A stretch of DNA of 64,000 nucleotides from NCBI GenBank assembly GCA_037157565.1, contig JAZHRO010000073.1:93164001-93228000 (forward strand), given 5' to 3'. Below are positions 1 to 10,809 of this stretch, one piece after another. Source of the stretch: Thalassia testudinum (lineage: Eukaryota; Streptophyta; Magnoliopsida; Alismatales; Hydrocharitaceae). The notes under the pieces were generated by a model, which saw nothing but the letters and a program-made list of their open reading frames with translations, was not told where the DNA came from and ran no database searches. The position numbers and the translations under genes are program-made. Every line of letters begins with the position of its first letter. Positions within the stretch are counted from its first letter, which is position 1.

Positions 1-2148
1 TGAATCAATCTTGAGCCTTTAGGTATAGTAAAATATGTTGTTGCTAGGGATATCATGAATGATACTATCCATTTAATTATTCTCACGAGTTTTCATGGTT
101 ACAATTATCCCAACCATTGATTATATCAATTCGTTCAGCATGCCACTAATTATTACAAGTATATTCTCATTCATTTCATTAGCCTTGAAACTATTGATCA
201 TTTAAATGCAACGACATATTTTGAATATTAATGTGCATCACCAACCAATTTTTTTCAATGACCATACCTAACCAATTTAGTATGCTAAATAAATAGTAGA
301 GTTCATCGTATAGCTTTTTAAAACATGAGTTCATGTTTTTATGGATCCATTAGGTCAATATATAATTAATTTGGGTTATCAAATCCTATTTATTCTTAAA
401 TAGTTATTAACATCTGGTTAATTATTCAAGTACCAAAAGAGACTAACAACACCTAGGATATGACCCCTATACTCATCAAAAGAAAGAAGGTAAAATATAA
501 GCATGGCAAGATACCTAATTGAACACAAAATCATTTAATACAATTAACAAGTACCATATGGAGTAAAAGACAAGGCTACTCTACCTCAAGTCCCTAGGGG
601 TTATAGTGACTTTAAGAAATCAAGTCGAAGGCTCCTGCCCACTATTTATGTCACCTCAAACCTTGTGCACATCTGGCTATGTTATTCCTAACTTGTCATG
701 GCATGAAATAGGTTGTATTAAATATTAAATATTTTTCTAAATTTTCATGGCAAGTGCAGGGGTTAAAATGATTTTATACCATACTAGGGTGTAGTTCGCG
801 TTGATATGATTTTGAAGGTATATTATGTGTCAAAATTTGATTTCGAGAAGGCAACAAATTGGTCAAAAGAAGTCAAGAGGATCTTGAACTGACCTAAACC
901 AACCTTGAACCAACCAATTCAACTGAACCGGCTGGCCAAACCTCCCCCCGTGTGTCTTAATCGCATGATGCCATGTGTTGTCGCACGATTAGTGCTCACC
1001 TGTGGATTACCGGTGTGGCGTGTGCAATGCCCTTGATCACGAACATGCATGCGTACCTACTTGCGATTCCCTCCCTTGTGCGAGTGACTTTACACGCTCG
1101 ATCCTCCTTGCTCGTGCTTCTTAGCCATGTATCGACACAAGACTCGCCAGTGCCTTACCATGCTTGAGCCAATGACATTAGCGCAACACAATGTGGGCCC
1201 CACCACACTTGCTGCTCCTCCCCCCGTGCATCCTCTGTGTAGGCGTGAGAAAGAGAACGAGAACTCGTGCTTTCTCATCGATTCCCCTCTCTCCTATCTT
1301 CTCTCTCATTTTCTTGTTCTCTCTCTCGCTTTCTTGATTTCTTTCACGAAATGCTGTCACGAAACACAAGGTCATGGCGCAAAGCCTTAGGAATGACTTT
1401 CATAAACATTAAGGACGGGTTTAGGGTTAAGAATACCCTATTTCATATCAAAATGCCCCCAATTCCAATTCACATGTGCTTACAACCTTGTTTAACGTGT
1501 TATGTGTGTAACTTGAGCTACGCAACTCAAATTTCCGCAAAATAGGAATGATTCAAAAACTTATGATAAAAAGAATCCAACAATACCATATATGACATAT
1601 TCTGAGCAAGTTTTACCTAAGAGTTGATCAACTTTGGCCAAGACATGTGTTTTCTCATTTTTCAGGTTACACTAACTTGATTCACACCTAACAAGTGTTG
1701 ACATGGTCGTCTTGACGCACTAAATCTCGAAGTCGGCTTGAAATCAAATTTTGAGTCATTACAACTTCTACTCCAAACCTAGATGCTATACAAATCATTG
1801 GTGGCAACTTGCTCATGTGTCTCATAAAATTTGGACTATTCTGAAACCATATGAAGAAATAGGGCAAGCATTAGAGGGGAGGGGGTGAATAATGCTTTCT
1901 TATAGATCCAATTGAATTAATTTTATTCAATCTAAAGCAAGTTACTTCTTGTATCCACATAATATTTAATCAGAGTATTAATCATAATGTGTATCCAACC
2001 ATAGAGTACATTAAACCATAATGTCCAACCTATAGAATATTTGAATATCACAAAATCAACCAATGAGACATGCACTGATATCTTAAAGTGGTTCCTCTTA
2101 TAGGGTCAATCCACTACCTAAAATTATCTATAATTTTAGGATTTCTTC
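1..2148. other. AT-rich sequence without recognisable genes
   Basis: No reading frame here shows a domain I recognise. Positions about 940-1400 are more GC-rich, with a pyrimidine-rich CTCT stretch near 1285-1340. This may be decayed repeat, but I found no paired termini, primer binding site or splice-consistent exon. Confidence 0.5.
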
Positions 2149-2508
2149 CACTACAAGAAAGATAATTTTTGGCGATAGTTCAAAATCGTTGCCAAAGAGT
2201 GTCGTGGAAAGTTGCTCTCAGTAACATTTTGACAACAATTTTTCCAATCCTTCCCATAAAAATTTTATTCTTTTAATGACAATTATTAATCGCAAAAAAA
2301 ATGGCAACGATTTTGTAAAAATTATCGCTAAAAGATTGAAAAATTAAAAGTGAGATATGCTAAAATGTAACTAAAACATTTTATCATCGATTTTTAAATA
2401 ATTGTTGCAAACGATATATAACTAGCGACAATTTATAAATCATCACTAAAACAGTTATAAAATAAGAACCGATAATTTGACCTAAATCAGTGATAGGTAA
2501 GTGTAGTG
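2149..2508. mobile_element. short CACTA-like (En/Spm-type) DNA transposon derivative
   Basis: The segment begins CACTACAAGAAAG and ends with the inverted form GTGTAGTG, as expected for CACTA terminal inverted repeats. Subterminal sequence carries degenerate repeats of the type GGCGATAG / TCGTTGCCAAA / ATCGCTAAA in both orientations, typical of small non-autonomous CACTA derivatives. At about 360 bp it has no coding capacity. The flanking 3-bp duplication is not perfect (TTC against TCA), so the boundaries could be off by a base or the copy is old. Confidence 0.5.
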
Positions 2509-3572
2509 TCATGTTGGTGGAGGAGAGAAGAAAGGGTACTAAAATAACATGAGAGAGGATCTCGTGAGATGAACCAAATTGAAACCTCTTAATTCTACCG
2601 GAAGTTTTAAAACTACCCTGAGAAACCTCAATTGCTTATTATTTAGAGCAAAGAAACTAACAAATGCTAGCAGCTAAGCCCTATCTTTGATAAAGAATAA
2701 TAACCCATATATTTAATCTAAAAGAAAAGATAAAGGATACTCATAAATATCTATAAGCTAGATCGATCTGTGAAACAAACCCTATGCTAGCACATGTAAC
2801 TTTTCCAAGTTTGCATATTATCCAGGACTTACAATAGGCAACTTTTTCCACACCCATTTTGATGTTGTTACCATTAGAACAATGAAAAACAACCAATTAT
2901 TGCAATATCACAGATTCTCATTGCCAATTGTTAAGATTAAGCAATTGGGGAAGAACAACTAAGATAATTCCAAACCTAGTGCGTTCTGTTTCTACCAATA
3001 ACACGATAAAATCAAACCTTTTCAAGAAAATATGACAAAATCAATGGTGGTATTCAAACATACTTGAGGAGCAGCTGAAGGAATAACTGAAGACTTAAGA
3101 GTTGATTGGTTTGGAGAACCATCAAATAGATATTTACACTCAGTATATTGATCCAATTCCAACCCCTGTGTCGAAGGCTATATATATATGCCCACCTAGT
3201 TATTGGAGTGCCTGAATCAATAGAGTAACAAAAAAAAAAACATTATGAGCAAAACATGACCATGTTCAAATGCAAGAAAAGGTGAAAAACCATGTTCATA
3301 AGAATGAAAAAAGAGAGTAAAATATTAACCCTTCAACATGTACATTGATCATTAAAAAAAGGACTTCGAATGAGAAGCAGTAAGATTCCTTAACATAATG
3401 ATTTCCAGATAGATCTACAAATAAAAGAAATCCTTCAGACCGTCTATGCAGAACACTAGCCCCAAGTTTTATTTGCATCCCACATGCATACCACTTAACT
3501 TTGATTCTTGGAATGGATCAGAGGCAGAACTGAGTCATTATACATGCTTAAAATGATGCAACTTTGCATTTT

Positions 3573-3610
<38 letters not shown>

Positions 3611-4293
3611 AAAAGTGATGCAACTATGGCAAAGCCATAAGTGATCGTAACTCAACATGTCAAATGGAGATCCTATAATGAATGTTCAATAAACTACAAA
3701 ACATCAAAGAAGGATCAACTATGTCATGTTCTTTTTAAAAACTAATCCACCGTCTACCAAAGCAATTTATAATGTGCATCCCTAATCCATGTGCCATTAC
3801 AAATATCATAATCCCCAAAGTCAAACTATCCGCCATCCTAAATCACACCTGCACATAAAGTGCATTTAGCAACCAAGATATTCTTTAGTAGATTGGTACC
3901 TGAACTTGAATATGGCATATGAATGGTTTTTTGACAGAGAAGTATTGATATTCAGTCCAAGAAGACCATAACACCTAATAAGTGTTCGAAAAATAGATAA
4001 AATTGTGTCCGAGAAAAATCACACTAATTTGCCAATTAGTTACTAATAAGATCAGTAACGAAAATGAAAAGAACTTATCTCCTATAACTTAGCTCCGATT
4101 CAGAATCCAATATGAGATAATGGCCTTGAAAATTTAATGATAAAGATTTGAGTAGGAACAAATGATAACAATAATTCATTCGATGAAAAACCTTTTTCAA
4201 TAGCAAATGAAACCTTGAACTCCACCTTTTTTATTCGTTACTACCAATGGGTTTTCTCATCCACTCATCCATTTTTCAACCAAATACAAAAAT
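2509..4293. other. AT-rich intergenic or intronic sequence
   Basis: No supported gene. It contains the long G homopolymer listed separately. Short open frames such as minus 3296-3478 have no recognisable motif and no splice support. Confidence 0.4.
3574..3606. repeat. poly-G tract of 33 bases
   Basis: An uninterrupted run of G follows the sequence TTGCATTTTC. It is flanked by two partial copies of TGATGCAACT. Long G runs are unstable and error-prone, so the exact length is uncertain. Confidence 0.9.
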
Positions 4294-4298
4294 CCTAC

Positions 4299-4526
4299 TG
4301 TTAGGGAAAATCATGTTAGGAGTGGAATTATCCACTTCCTATTTTGTTCTTTCCTAGTTTTGTTTTAGAGATTTCTTAGAAATATGTTTTAGGATTATTA
4401 GGGATTTGATTTGATTTAAAGAGATATGTTTTGTTCCCTTTTATAGAATTAAGATTGGTTCCCTTTCTATAAAAAGGGACCAAATTCTATACCTTGTTCC
4501 TTGAGATTCATGATAAAATTTTCTAT
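4299..4526 (+). mobile_element. short solo LTR (about 228 bp), TSD CCTAC
   Basis: The segment starts TGTTAGGGAAAATC, a Copia-like LTR start, and is flanked by a perfect 5-bp repeat CCTAC at 4294-4298 and 4527-4531. It contains a TATA box (TATAAAAAG, 4469-4477) in the middle of a near-perfect hairpin whose arms are TTGGTTCCCTTT and AAAGGGACCAA. No internal region or second LTR is nearby. The 3' end is TCTAT rather than canonical CA, so the element may have mutated there. It could also be a TRIM-type LTR. Confidence 0.6.
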
Positions 4527-5301
4527 CCTACAAATCTCTACACCTACAATTGACAAAAATGATCTCATTGAATATAAATTAATGCATTTTTTTTCACTAA
4601 GAAAAGGCTACAATTAATGTTGTTACTAAAAATTGATTCAATCAAAGAAATCCCAACAAGAACATCAAACATTTAAGATTCATTGCTCAGCCACAACCAA
4701 CAACAATCATAATACATGACACAAAAGCAACTTCTGACTAGCAGAATCACCACAAGCAAAAAACCATAGGACAGGGCACAATGGACAAAAATCAGGAGCA
4801 TCACATCCACAAGAAACAGGTATGTTTAAAATAGCCTTCTGTTTGAGTACAGGTTTGAGAGGTCTTATTCCAAAATAAATATCATTTATTCTAAAGGATA
4901 TTGTTTTCTGAAGGGGTTATTCTAAAGGGTGATGGGTCTGTCAAAAACAAAATTTTCTTTATGCAAATGAATCAACTATCAACTAAAAAACAAACTTGAC
5001 GGTGAAATTCCCTTCCAGAAAAAAGGAATGGCATAGTAGCTAAAAGGGATTCTTTCTTGCCTACACTCCTATGTTCCAAACAACTTAACAAGCGGTTCCA
5101 AATAACTTGAGATGAAGTTTTCGAAAAAAAAAAAAGAGCTCATGCTATCATCATGTAATGGTTTGATGCTTCTTGAAATTGATATAAATTTGCCAAATTG
5201 AGTAGTCTTAATTCACGTTCCACCATGAAAAAGGCTATTTCAGAGTCAGAATGGGCATATACTAATGCCTTTTCCTAGGATTAAGTCGTTGGGATGATTA
5301 C

Positions 5302-5534
5302 CTCCAACAACCAAGCCTGATTCTACTGAAGACGCATCTGAAGCGGTGGAACTTGGTAGGTGAGGCAAAGAAGCTTGCTGATCATAAGAACCATAGCTTC
5401 CTGGAGCAATTGCAGAATCCATTTAGAGTTGCTTGTCTTTTGCTCTGCTTAGTATCCAATAGAACCTTGCCATCATATTCTATGACATGCATCCAGTTAT
5501 CCCATGCCTTCTTAACTAAAGAATCTACAAACAC
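5302..5534 (-). pseudogene. CBP60-like (calmodulin-binding protein 60) exon with a frame break
   Basis: On the minus strand a CAG acceptor (5535-5537) precedes an open frame reading VFVDSLVKKAWDNWMHVIEY followed by DGKVLLDTKQSKR. This resembles the conserved end of the central domain of plant CBP60 proteins, which are nuclear DNA- and calmodulin-binding transcription regulators of immunity and development. After about 37 codons the frame shifts by one base; the new frame reads MDSAIAPGSYGSYDQQASLP and ends in GLVVGG just before a GTAATC donor (5301-5298). Exon-like borders on both sides and protein-like sequence in both frames support a true exon broken by an indel, or a sequencing error. I could not find the preceding domain exons or the terminal exons here, so it may be an isolated fragment. 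The family call is from memory of the family, not a search. Confidence 0.5.
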
Positions 5535-6480
5535 CTGTCGAAAACGTTGTACCAACTAGTAAGCACAGTTGCTATTATTTAGAATAGCAGAATAGAAAGC
5601 GCTAATTATGATGTTGTTTGGTAAAAATATGTTAATCAAGCAAGGCCAAAGATGAAAGCTATCTAAAAAACTGCCTGTAAGAGCCCTGTGAGCCATTTAT
5701 ATAGGTAAATATACAGATGGACATAGAACATTGCATGAAATGTAATAGTGAAAGACTCATTTTGGTGCTAAAAAAAAAAAAACCTACTATGCACAGATTG
5801 ATGTGACATCAAATCAAAACATACAAGGTCTAGAGACTGTCACCAAATTTATCCTTAAGAGATGCTGGCTATGGTAGGATTTCTTTTTGAAAGGTACTAG
5901 GAGTCAATGATCTGGGGAATCAAATTATAAAACCTAGCATGTAAAAGGATTCGGGTTGAATTCACTTGTTTTATAGAATTTAATTCAAAGAAAAAAGTTA
6001 CTAAAAAATGAATTCTCCCAATTATTGAATGGATTCATGCGAGAAACTGATGATTGCATCTTCTATGTCTGACTATTCAATATCCACAGTCAAAATTAAA
6101 AAGAATTAAGAATAAGATGATGCCAAAACAAGTTCATGAGAATGATTAATCCAGTAAGATGCACAGACCTTCTGACTATCTGATAATGCCAAAACAAGTT
6201 CAAGAATTTTTTTTTGCACTCACATTGTGACTATCTGATAATGTGAATGACTTTACAATAGCCAGATGCGATTCTCAGCCCAAGACTGAAACTTCCTTCT
6301 TATCCAGCTTGAATTGTCGGTGAATGTGACATCTCCAAGTGTTCAAACACCCTCCTTCAAGGAGACTTGCAGGCAACCGGTTAAATGGGCCTTTGACCGG
6401 TGATGAGAGGTCATATTTCAACCGAAAAGAAAGCAATGCATAATATCCATTTAACAACCTCTGCGAATGAAACTATTTAC

Positions 6481-6654
6481 CTGCAGTACAAGGTAATTTT
6501 GTGAGTAACAGGCAGGATGGTCCTTGAATGGTTCTTTTCCCTTTCCTATGGAACTCTCTTCTTCTACATTAACTTTGTCCCTTGATGCCATTTTCACCTC
6601 GAATTCCAACTGACTGAAGATTGGAAGAATCTGATCTAAAAGCTCGAGCAGTGC
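6481..6654 (-). CDS. possible exon of an unrecognised host gene
   Basis: A minus-strand segment of 174 nt (58 codons) is open in one frame. It is bounded by a good acceptor (TTTTTTCTGCTCTTGACTCAG) and a donor (CAG followed by GTAAATAG). The peptide begins ALLELLDQILPIFSQLEFEV and ends ACYSQNYLVLQ; I do not recognise the family. Other coding-looking pieces with splice-like edges lie upstream on the same strand: 6817-6880 (MPSANGLECNGASEQLDSLQ), about 7024-7066, and 7102-7211 (starting EQNAPPTIGAPRKTDDGSMK). Exon phases between the 6817-6880 piece and this one do not match, so the gene model is incomplete or degraded. The CBP60-like exon lies downstream on the same strand, but I see no evidence that they form one gene. 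Confidence 0.3.
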
Positions 6655-7294
6655 CTGAGTCAAGAGCAGAAAAAAACACATTGCTCACTTGCATGCCACA
6701 TGCATGCAAATAGAGGGGAAAAAGATAATAGTTCGCTAATGTTCAACCGCATGAGATCATGCGTATATAAGTCTTTGAATAAAATTGGGAAGTGGAGTAT
6801 GGCCATCAAACCTTACGATGCTGGAGGGAATCCAGTTGCTCTGATGCCCCATTACATTCTAAACCATTGGCTGATGGCATCTGGATGCATGGGCATCCAG
6901 AGAAATATTTAATGTTGAGAAAACAGAACAACGGGACCTTTAACTAAGCCATCTATTGATTACAAACAAGCAACATGAGTATGACATTTGTTTCAAGCAG
7001 TTGTAAAAGAAATTCACCTCGCTGGGGCCATATGATACTGAAGGTGGGTTCCTGAATGGACTCTACTGACCTAGTTTGTCGTCAGCTTTTGTCGAGCTTA
7101 CTGTTGCCATTGTGCGCCATTGCACACGTCTGGCTCGGTGAAGGAAACCGACTTCATCGACCCATCATCAGTTTTTCTGGGTGCCCCAATGGTTGGTGGA
7201 GCATTCTGTTCCTGGTCTTGGAAATAAGACAAAATCCTATTGGACTCAAGTCAATCTGTAAGATGTACTCGGAAGAAGGAAAAACACCATAAAT

Positions 7295-7500
7295 GAATAT
7301 GATGTCCACAAAGCCTCCTGCGGGTGGCTCAGTTGATAAGATCCTTATATCATTATTGGGGAACAGAGTCGCCGGTTTGAATCTTGGCAATGTTGAATTT
7401 ACTCGGAGGCCATAGAGTTGGAGTGCTTGCTGTCTCCCGGAGACTACCTCACAAGAGGGAACCTCGCCATAGAAAAAAAAAAGAATATGATGTCCACAAA
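7295..7500 (+). mobile_element. tRNA-derived SINE with 18-bp target-site duplication
   Basis: The element proper is 7313-7482. It has an internal Pol III promoter: an A box TGGCTCAGTTGA at 7325-7336 and a B box GGTTTGAATC at 7374-7383. It ends in a short A-rich tail (AGAAAAAAAAAA). It is flanked by an exact 18-bp direct repeat, GAATATGATGTCCACAAA, at 7295-7312 and 7483-7500, the signature of LINE-machinery retroposition. Length (170 bp), box spacing and tail all fit plant tRNA-type SINEs. The intact duplication suggests a fairly recent insertion. Confidence 0.9.
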
Positions 7501-7599
7501 CTTAGTCTCATCCACTTCCTAGCAGATTCCTCAATTAATCCTCTCAATTAAAGCACCCCTACCTGAGGCATAGATGATAACATAAGATGATCGGCACAT

Positions 7600-8029
7600 G
7601 TTACCATCATCAATGCCATGTGAAACAACCATTGTACCTCACCTTCCTCTGAACCAAATTTCGCCAAGGTTATTTATTCCATGGTTCTTGTAGTCCAGGT
7701 TGTTAAGGTTTATCACTCCATCCATAAAAGGAAGTCAAATGTACAACCATTACAGAGACTTGCGCAAGGAAATATTGCTGATGTTGATATTCCATAAGGA
7801 TTTGGAATTTTAGCGTTACCATCATCAATGCCATGTGAAACAACCATTGTACCTTGCCTTCCTCTGAACCAAATTTCGCCAAGGTTATTTATTCCATGGT
7901 TCTTGTAGTCTAGGTTGTTAAGGTTTATCACTCCATCCATAAAAGGAAGTCAAATGTACAACCATTACAGAGACTTGCGCAAGGAAATATTGCTGATGTT
8001 GATATTCCATAAGGATTTGGAATTTTAGC
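7600..8029. repeat. two-copy tandem duplication, 215-bp unit
   Basis: 7600-7814 and 7815-8029 are head-to-tail copies that differ at only a few bases (for example CCTCACC against CCTTGCC, and AGTCCAGG against AGTCTAGG). The unit contains a minus-strand coding-looking stretch (GVINLNNLDYKNHGINNLGE) next to a possible GTGAGG donor. The unit length is not a multiple of three, so a duplicated exon would shift frame if both copies were spliced in. High similarity implies a recent event. Confidence 0.92.
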
Positions 8030-8696
8030 CAGACTGCTATACATTGCATTCATATCAACCACTTTACAAGCTTTTCAAGGAAAAAAATGGTCAAAGGCAG
8101 AGTGTCAAAGGGAAGCTCATATAAGGGCCCAAATCCTGCTATATATTGCATTCCAAACTAAGATTAATGGCCAACTAAGTGCCATATTACGATATACAAG
8201 AGAGGACCATAAAAACTATCGTAAGAGAGTTTAAGGTATGGATCAAATTCATTATAAAAAAGTGAAGTTGAGGGGTTAGATTTAAAGGAAAGAGTTCGAG
8301 GGACTCTTTCTTAAATTTGGTGTAAGTGTGGAAAGGCATGGGCATGTTGCCCATCCGATGCATACAACATGTGTGTTGGGTAAGGACAGCAAAAGCTCTC
8401 ATTTCCCTCTCCCTCTCCCCATTGACCTCCCATTCCTCCTCTCCTTTAAGTTCTTGTTCCCTCCATTATAACACTTGCTACTGTTTCTGTTCCATCTCTA
8501 CCACTTGGACAACCAAAAAGGGAAGAAAAAGGGTAGAAGAGGTCAAGAAGTGAAGAAGAATGGTGGAGGAAACATGTTAGTGCATAATCTCATTTGGGTG
8601 AAGAAAAAAGTGATCAAGATGTTGAGGTGGGGGCAATTCTCTCCTTGTGATCAATCTATCCCTTGAATCTTTGGATGAACTGCAAGCAAAATGATG
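8030..8696. other. sequence without recognised features
   Basis: This includes a C/T-rich stretch near 8400-8470 (CCCTCTCCCTCTCCCC). No supported exon, repeat pair or promoter was identified. Confidence 0.4.
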
Positions 8697-8701
8697 AGAA
8701 T

Positions 8702-8950
8702 AGTTGAAAGATATAATAAGTGAAGTGATAATCAAAACATAAACAATAATAGAATGCTTAAATTTACATGGAAACTCCACTCACGAAGAGTAGAAAAAAA
8801 ACTATGGGAGAGCATCCTATGGGCATGTTTTCTCTGTATTTCTTCTCAAAAGAAAATGAGAGTACACGTTTATTTATAGGCCACCACACACAACGAAAAG
8901 TCCCACTCCACTATGTGAGATTAAATAACCACACTACAACTCTCTCAACA
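8702..8950 (-). repeat. 3' LTR of the small Copia-like element
   Basis: It aligns to 10551-10804 by eye with scattered substitutions and small indels. Its right edge (in minus sense TGTTGAGAG) touches the polypurine tract. Confidence 0.88.
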
Positions 8951-9479
8951 CTCTCCCTCAAGCTGAAGCATGGAACATTCAGCCTGTGATACAAAGAAGA
9001 CCCCTTTACACAGCAGAACAACAAAACACCCAATAGGTACAACTGACTCTCCTCTACAGATGATGGTTACACTCTTGTTCAAGCCTATAGGCAGGTATGC
9101 TGAAGACGACACATCAGACTGGCTAAAGCTTAACAACAAACTGTAGTTGGCTCTGGAGACCTGGTGCTGATGGCTCCCCATTCAGTATCCCTGAAATGAG
9201 GTCTTCTTCTGAAGACCTTAAAGGTGGATCTTCCTCTCTGGAGTTCACGAAACAAGATCTTCCACATAGAAACTTAAAATGAAACCTTCCTCTGAGGACC
9301 TCAAAACTCTAGACCTCCCAGAGTTATGATTTCTCATGTGTAGTCTAAGAACAAAAGAGACTTCTAAACAGGGGTGACTACAACAAGCTTTCACCTCCCC
9401 CTTTCTTTCATACTCATATGAGAAAAGAGAAAGAATAACGAGAAGAAAATAAAATAATAAAAGCTCGAGAAGACTCATC

Positions 9480-9646
9480 CACCTCTTCTCAAAATCATCT
9501 TTTTTTTTCTTCTTTTTTTTATTTCTTTTACTTTTTTTGATTTTTTTCTCTCTCTCTTCTTTCTTTCTCTCTCTCTCTTTCTCTTTTCTTTTTCCTTCTT
9601 TCCCTTCCTTTTTTTCTTTTTCCTCCCTCCTTTTCTTTGTTTTTAT
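9480..9646. repeat. pyrimidine-rich tract inside the small Copia-like element
   Basis: About 165 bp is nearly all C and T on the plus strand, with many T runs and CTCTCT units, so the element sense strand is almost pure purine. It produces low-complexity K/E/R-rich minus frames that should not be read as protein. Confidence 0.85.
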
Positions 9647-9748
9647 TAAGGCATATCGACAACAAAACACAAGGGAAAGCAAACACATATAAGATAGAAA
9701 TAACCCCTTACAGTTTCACCTTAGGGTTCGAAGAGAACTCAACATCCT

Positions 9749-10395
9749 ATGCTTTCCCTCTGTAGGGTTCGGAACAACCGAACGACATCGGCGCCTCTGA
9801 CCGCCTTATTCGCTCCGACCGTCACCACCGGTCACGCCCGCTCTGGCTGCCTTGCAAAGCTCCACCACCCCAAAAGCCTTCACACCGACTTCACAATCTC
9901 CTTCTCCACCAACTCCTGCGACAAGTCCTTCGCTCTCGTCCTCGGCGATGCAGTGGTGCTTGTATATGGCGAAGAGGAAGCGGAAGCAATCGACGAAGTC
10001 CCCGAGGTCCCTCATCCCCCTGGTCTCCACGAACCAAGCGCGGCGCAGTGGATCTTCTCGAGTTCCACGCAGATCACCTTCTACAATAGGATGGGGTGAT
10101 CCACTACGGAGGCACCGCTTGCGCGTCGATCCCCTCCATCGCCGTGATTGTCCTCATTGTTGCCTCTCAGCATTTGCATCTGACGCACGATGAGGTCGTT
10201 GGCCAACGATGTCGCCATCTCTTCTCCTTCTCTCTTGATTTGCATGACCGTGACCTCAAAGGGGTCTCCCTCCTCCTCAACCGCCAGCGGCCACATCGAC
10301 TCCCTGCCAACCGCGTTGTGGATGCCGTGGCTTCCACTACGCTGCAAGGTCGCCTCGGCACCCACCCGCTGACCAATTCCTCTCCATGGGTGTGA
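9749..10395. other. GC-rich internal segment, possible captured gene fragment
   Basis: This 0.65-kb block is far more GC- and CpG-rich than the AT-rich surroundings and stays open in several frames on both strands (for example plus 9749-10099 and minus 10081-10365). No retroelement domain is visible. Such blocks inside non-autonomous LTR elements are often transduplicated host exons, but I cannot name a donor gene. A degenerate gag is the alternative. Confidence 0.35.
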
Positions 10396-10536
10396 AGGAG
10401 GAATCTCCCTGCGACGTTATCAATATGATCCTTCACCGAGGAAGATACCGAGAACATCTTCCTTGTAAAATAATAACTCCCAAACAACAGATAGAAAAAT
10501 ATATGAAAAAAAAAAGATAAAATTCAATTTTGAAAT

Positions 10537-10550
10537 CTGTTCTAATATCA
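10537..10550 (-). other. primer binding site of the small Copia-like element
   Basis: The minus-strand sequence TGATATTAGAACAG directly follows the 5' LTR and matches most bases of the initiator-tRNA-Met complement TGGTATCAGAGCAG. Confidence 0.6.
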
Positions 10551-10804
10551 AGTTCAAAAATATAATAAACAGAAGTGATAATCAAAGTATAAATAATAAT
10601 AGAATACTTAGGTTTACATAGAAATTCTACTCACAAAGAGTGGAGAGAAAATTACGGGAAAAGGTCCTGACAGGGCTTTGATTTTTATATTTCTTCTCAA
10701 AAGAAAATAGGATGAGTACACGCTTACTTATATGTCACCACACATAACAGAAAGTCTCACTTCACTATGTAAAACTAAATAACCACACTACAACTCTCTC
10801 AACA
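10551..10804 (-). repeat. 5' LTR of the small Copia-like element
   Basis: It pairs with 8702-8950 and is flanked outside by the AGAAT duplication and inside by the primer binding site. Confidence 0.88.
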
Positions 10805-10809
10805 AGAAT

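Larger units (their letters stand above)
8702..10804 (-). mobile_element. complete small non-autonomous Copia-like LTR retrotransposon, TSD AGAAT
   Basis: Two direct repeats of about 250 bp bound the element, with AGAAT at 8697-8701 and 10805-10809. In minus orientation the LTRs start TGTTGAGAG. A polypurine tract GAGGGAGAG (8951-8959) abuts the 3' LTR, and a primer binding site TGATATTAGAACAG (10537-10550), a degenerate match to the initiator-tRNA-Met site TGGTATCAGAGC, abuts the 5' LTR. The internal region is only 1.6 kb and has no recognisable gag, RT or integrase motifs, so it must have moved with enzymes supplied by another element. Its GC-rich middle looks unlike the rest and may be captured host sequence. 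Confidence 0.88.

Noticed and set aside
7325..7383. A tRNA gene from A and B boxes
   Set aside because: No cloverleaf can be formed by eye, and the long TSD plus A-rich tail identify a SINE.
9245..9688. 147-codon Lys/Glu-rich minus frame
   Set aside because: It crosses the pyrimidine tract of a non-autonomous LTR element; no motif, low complexity only.
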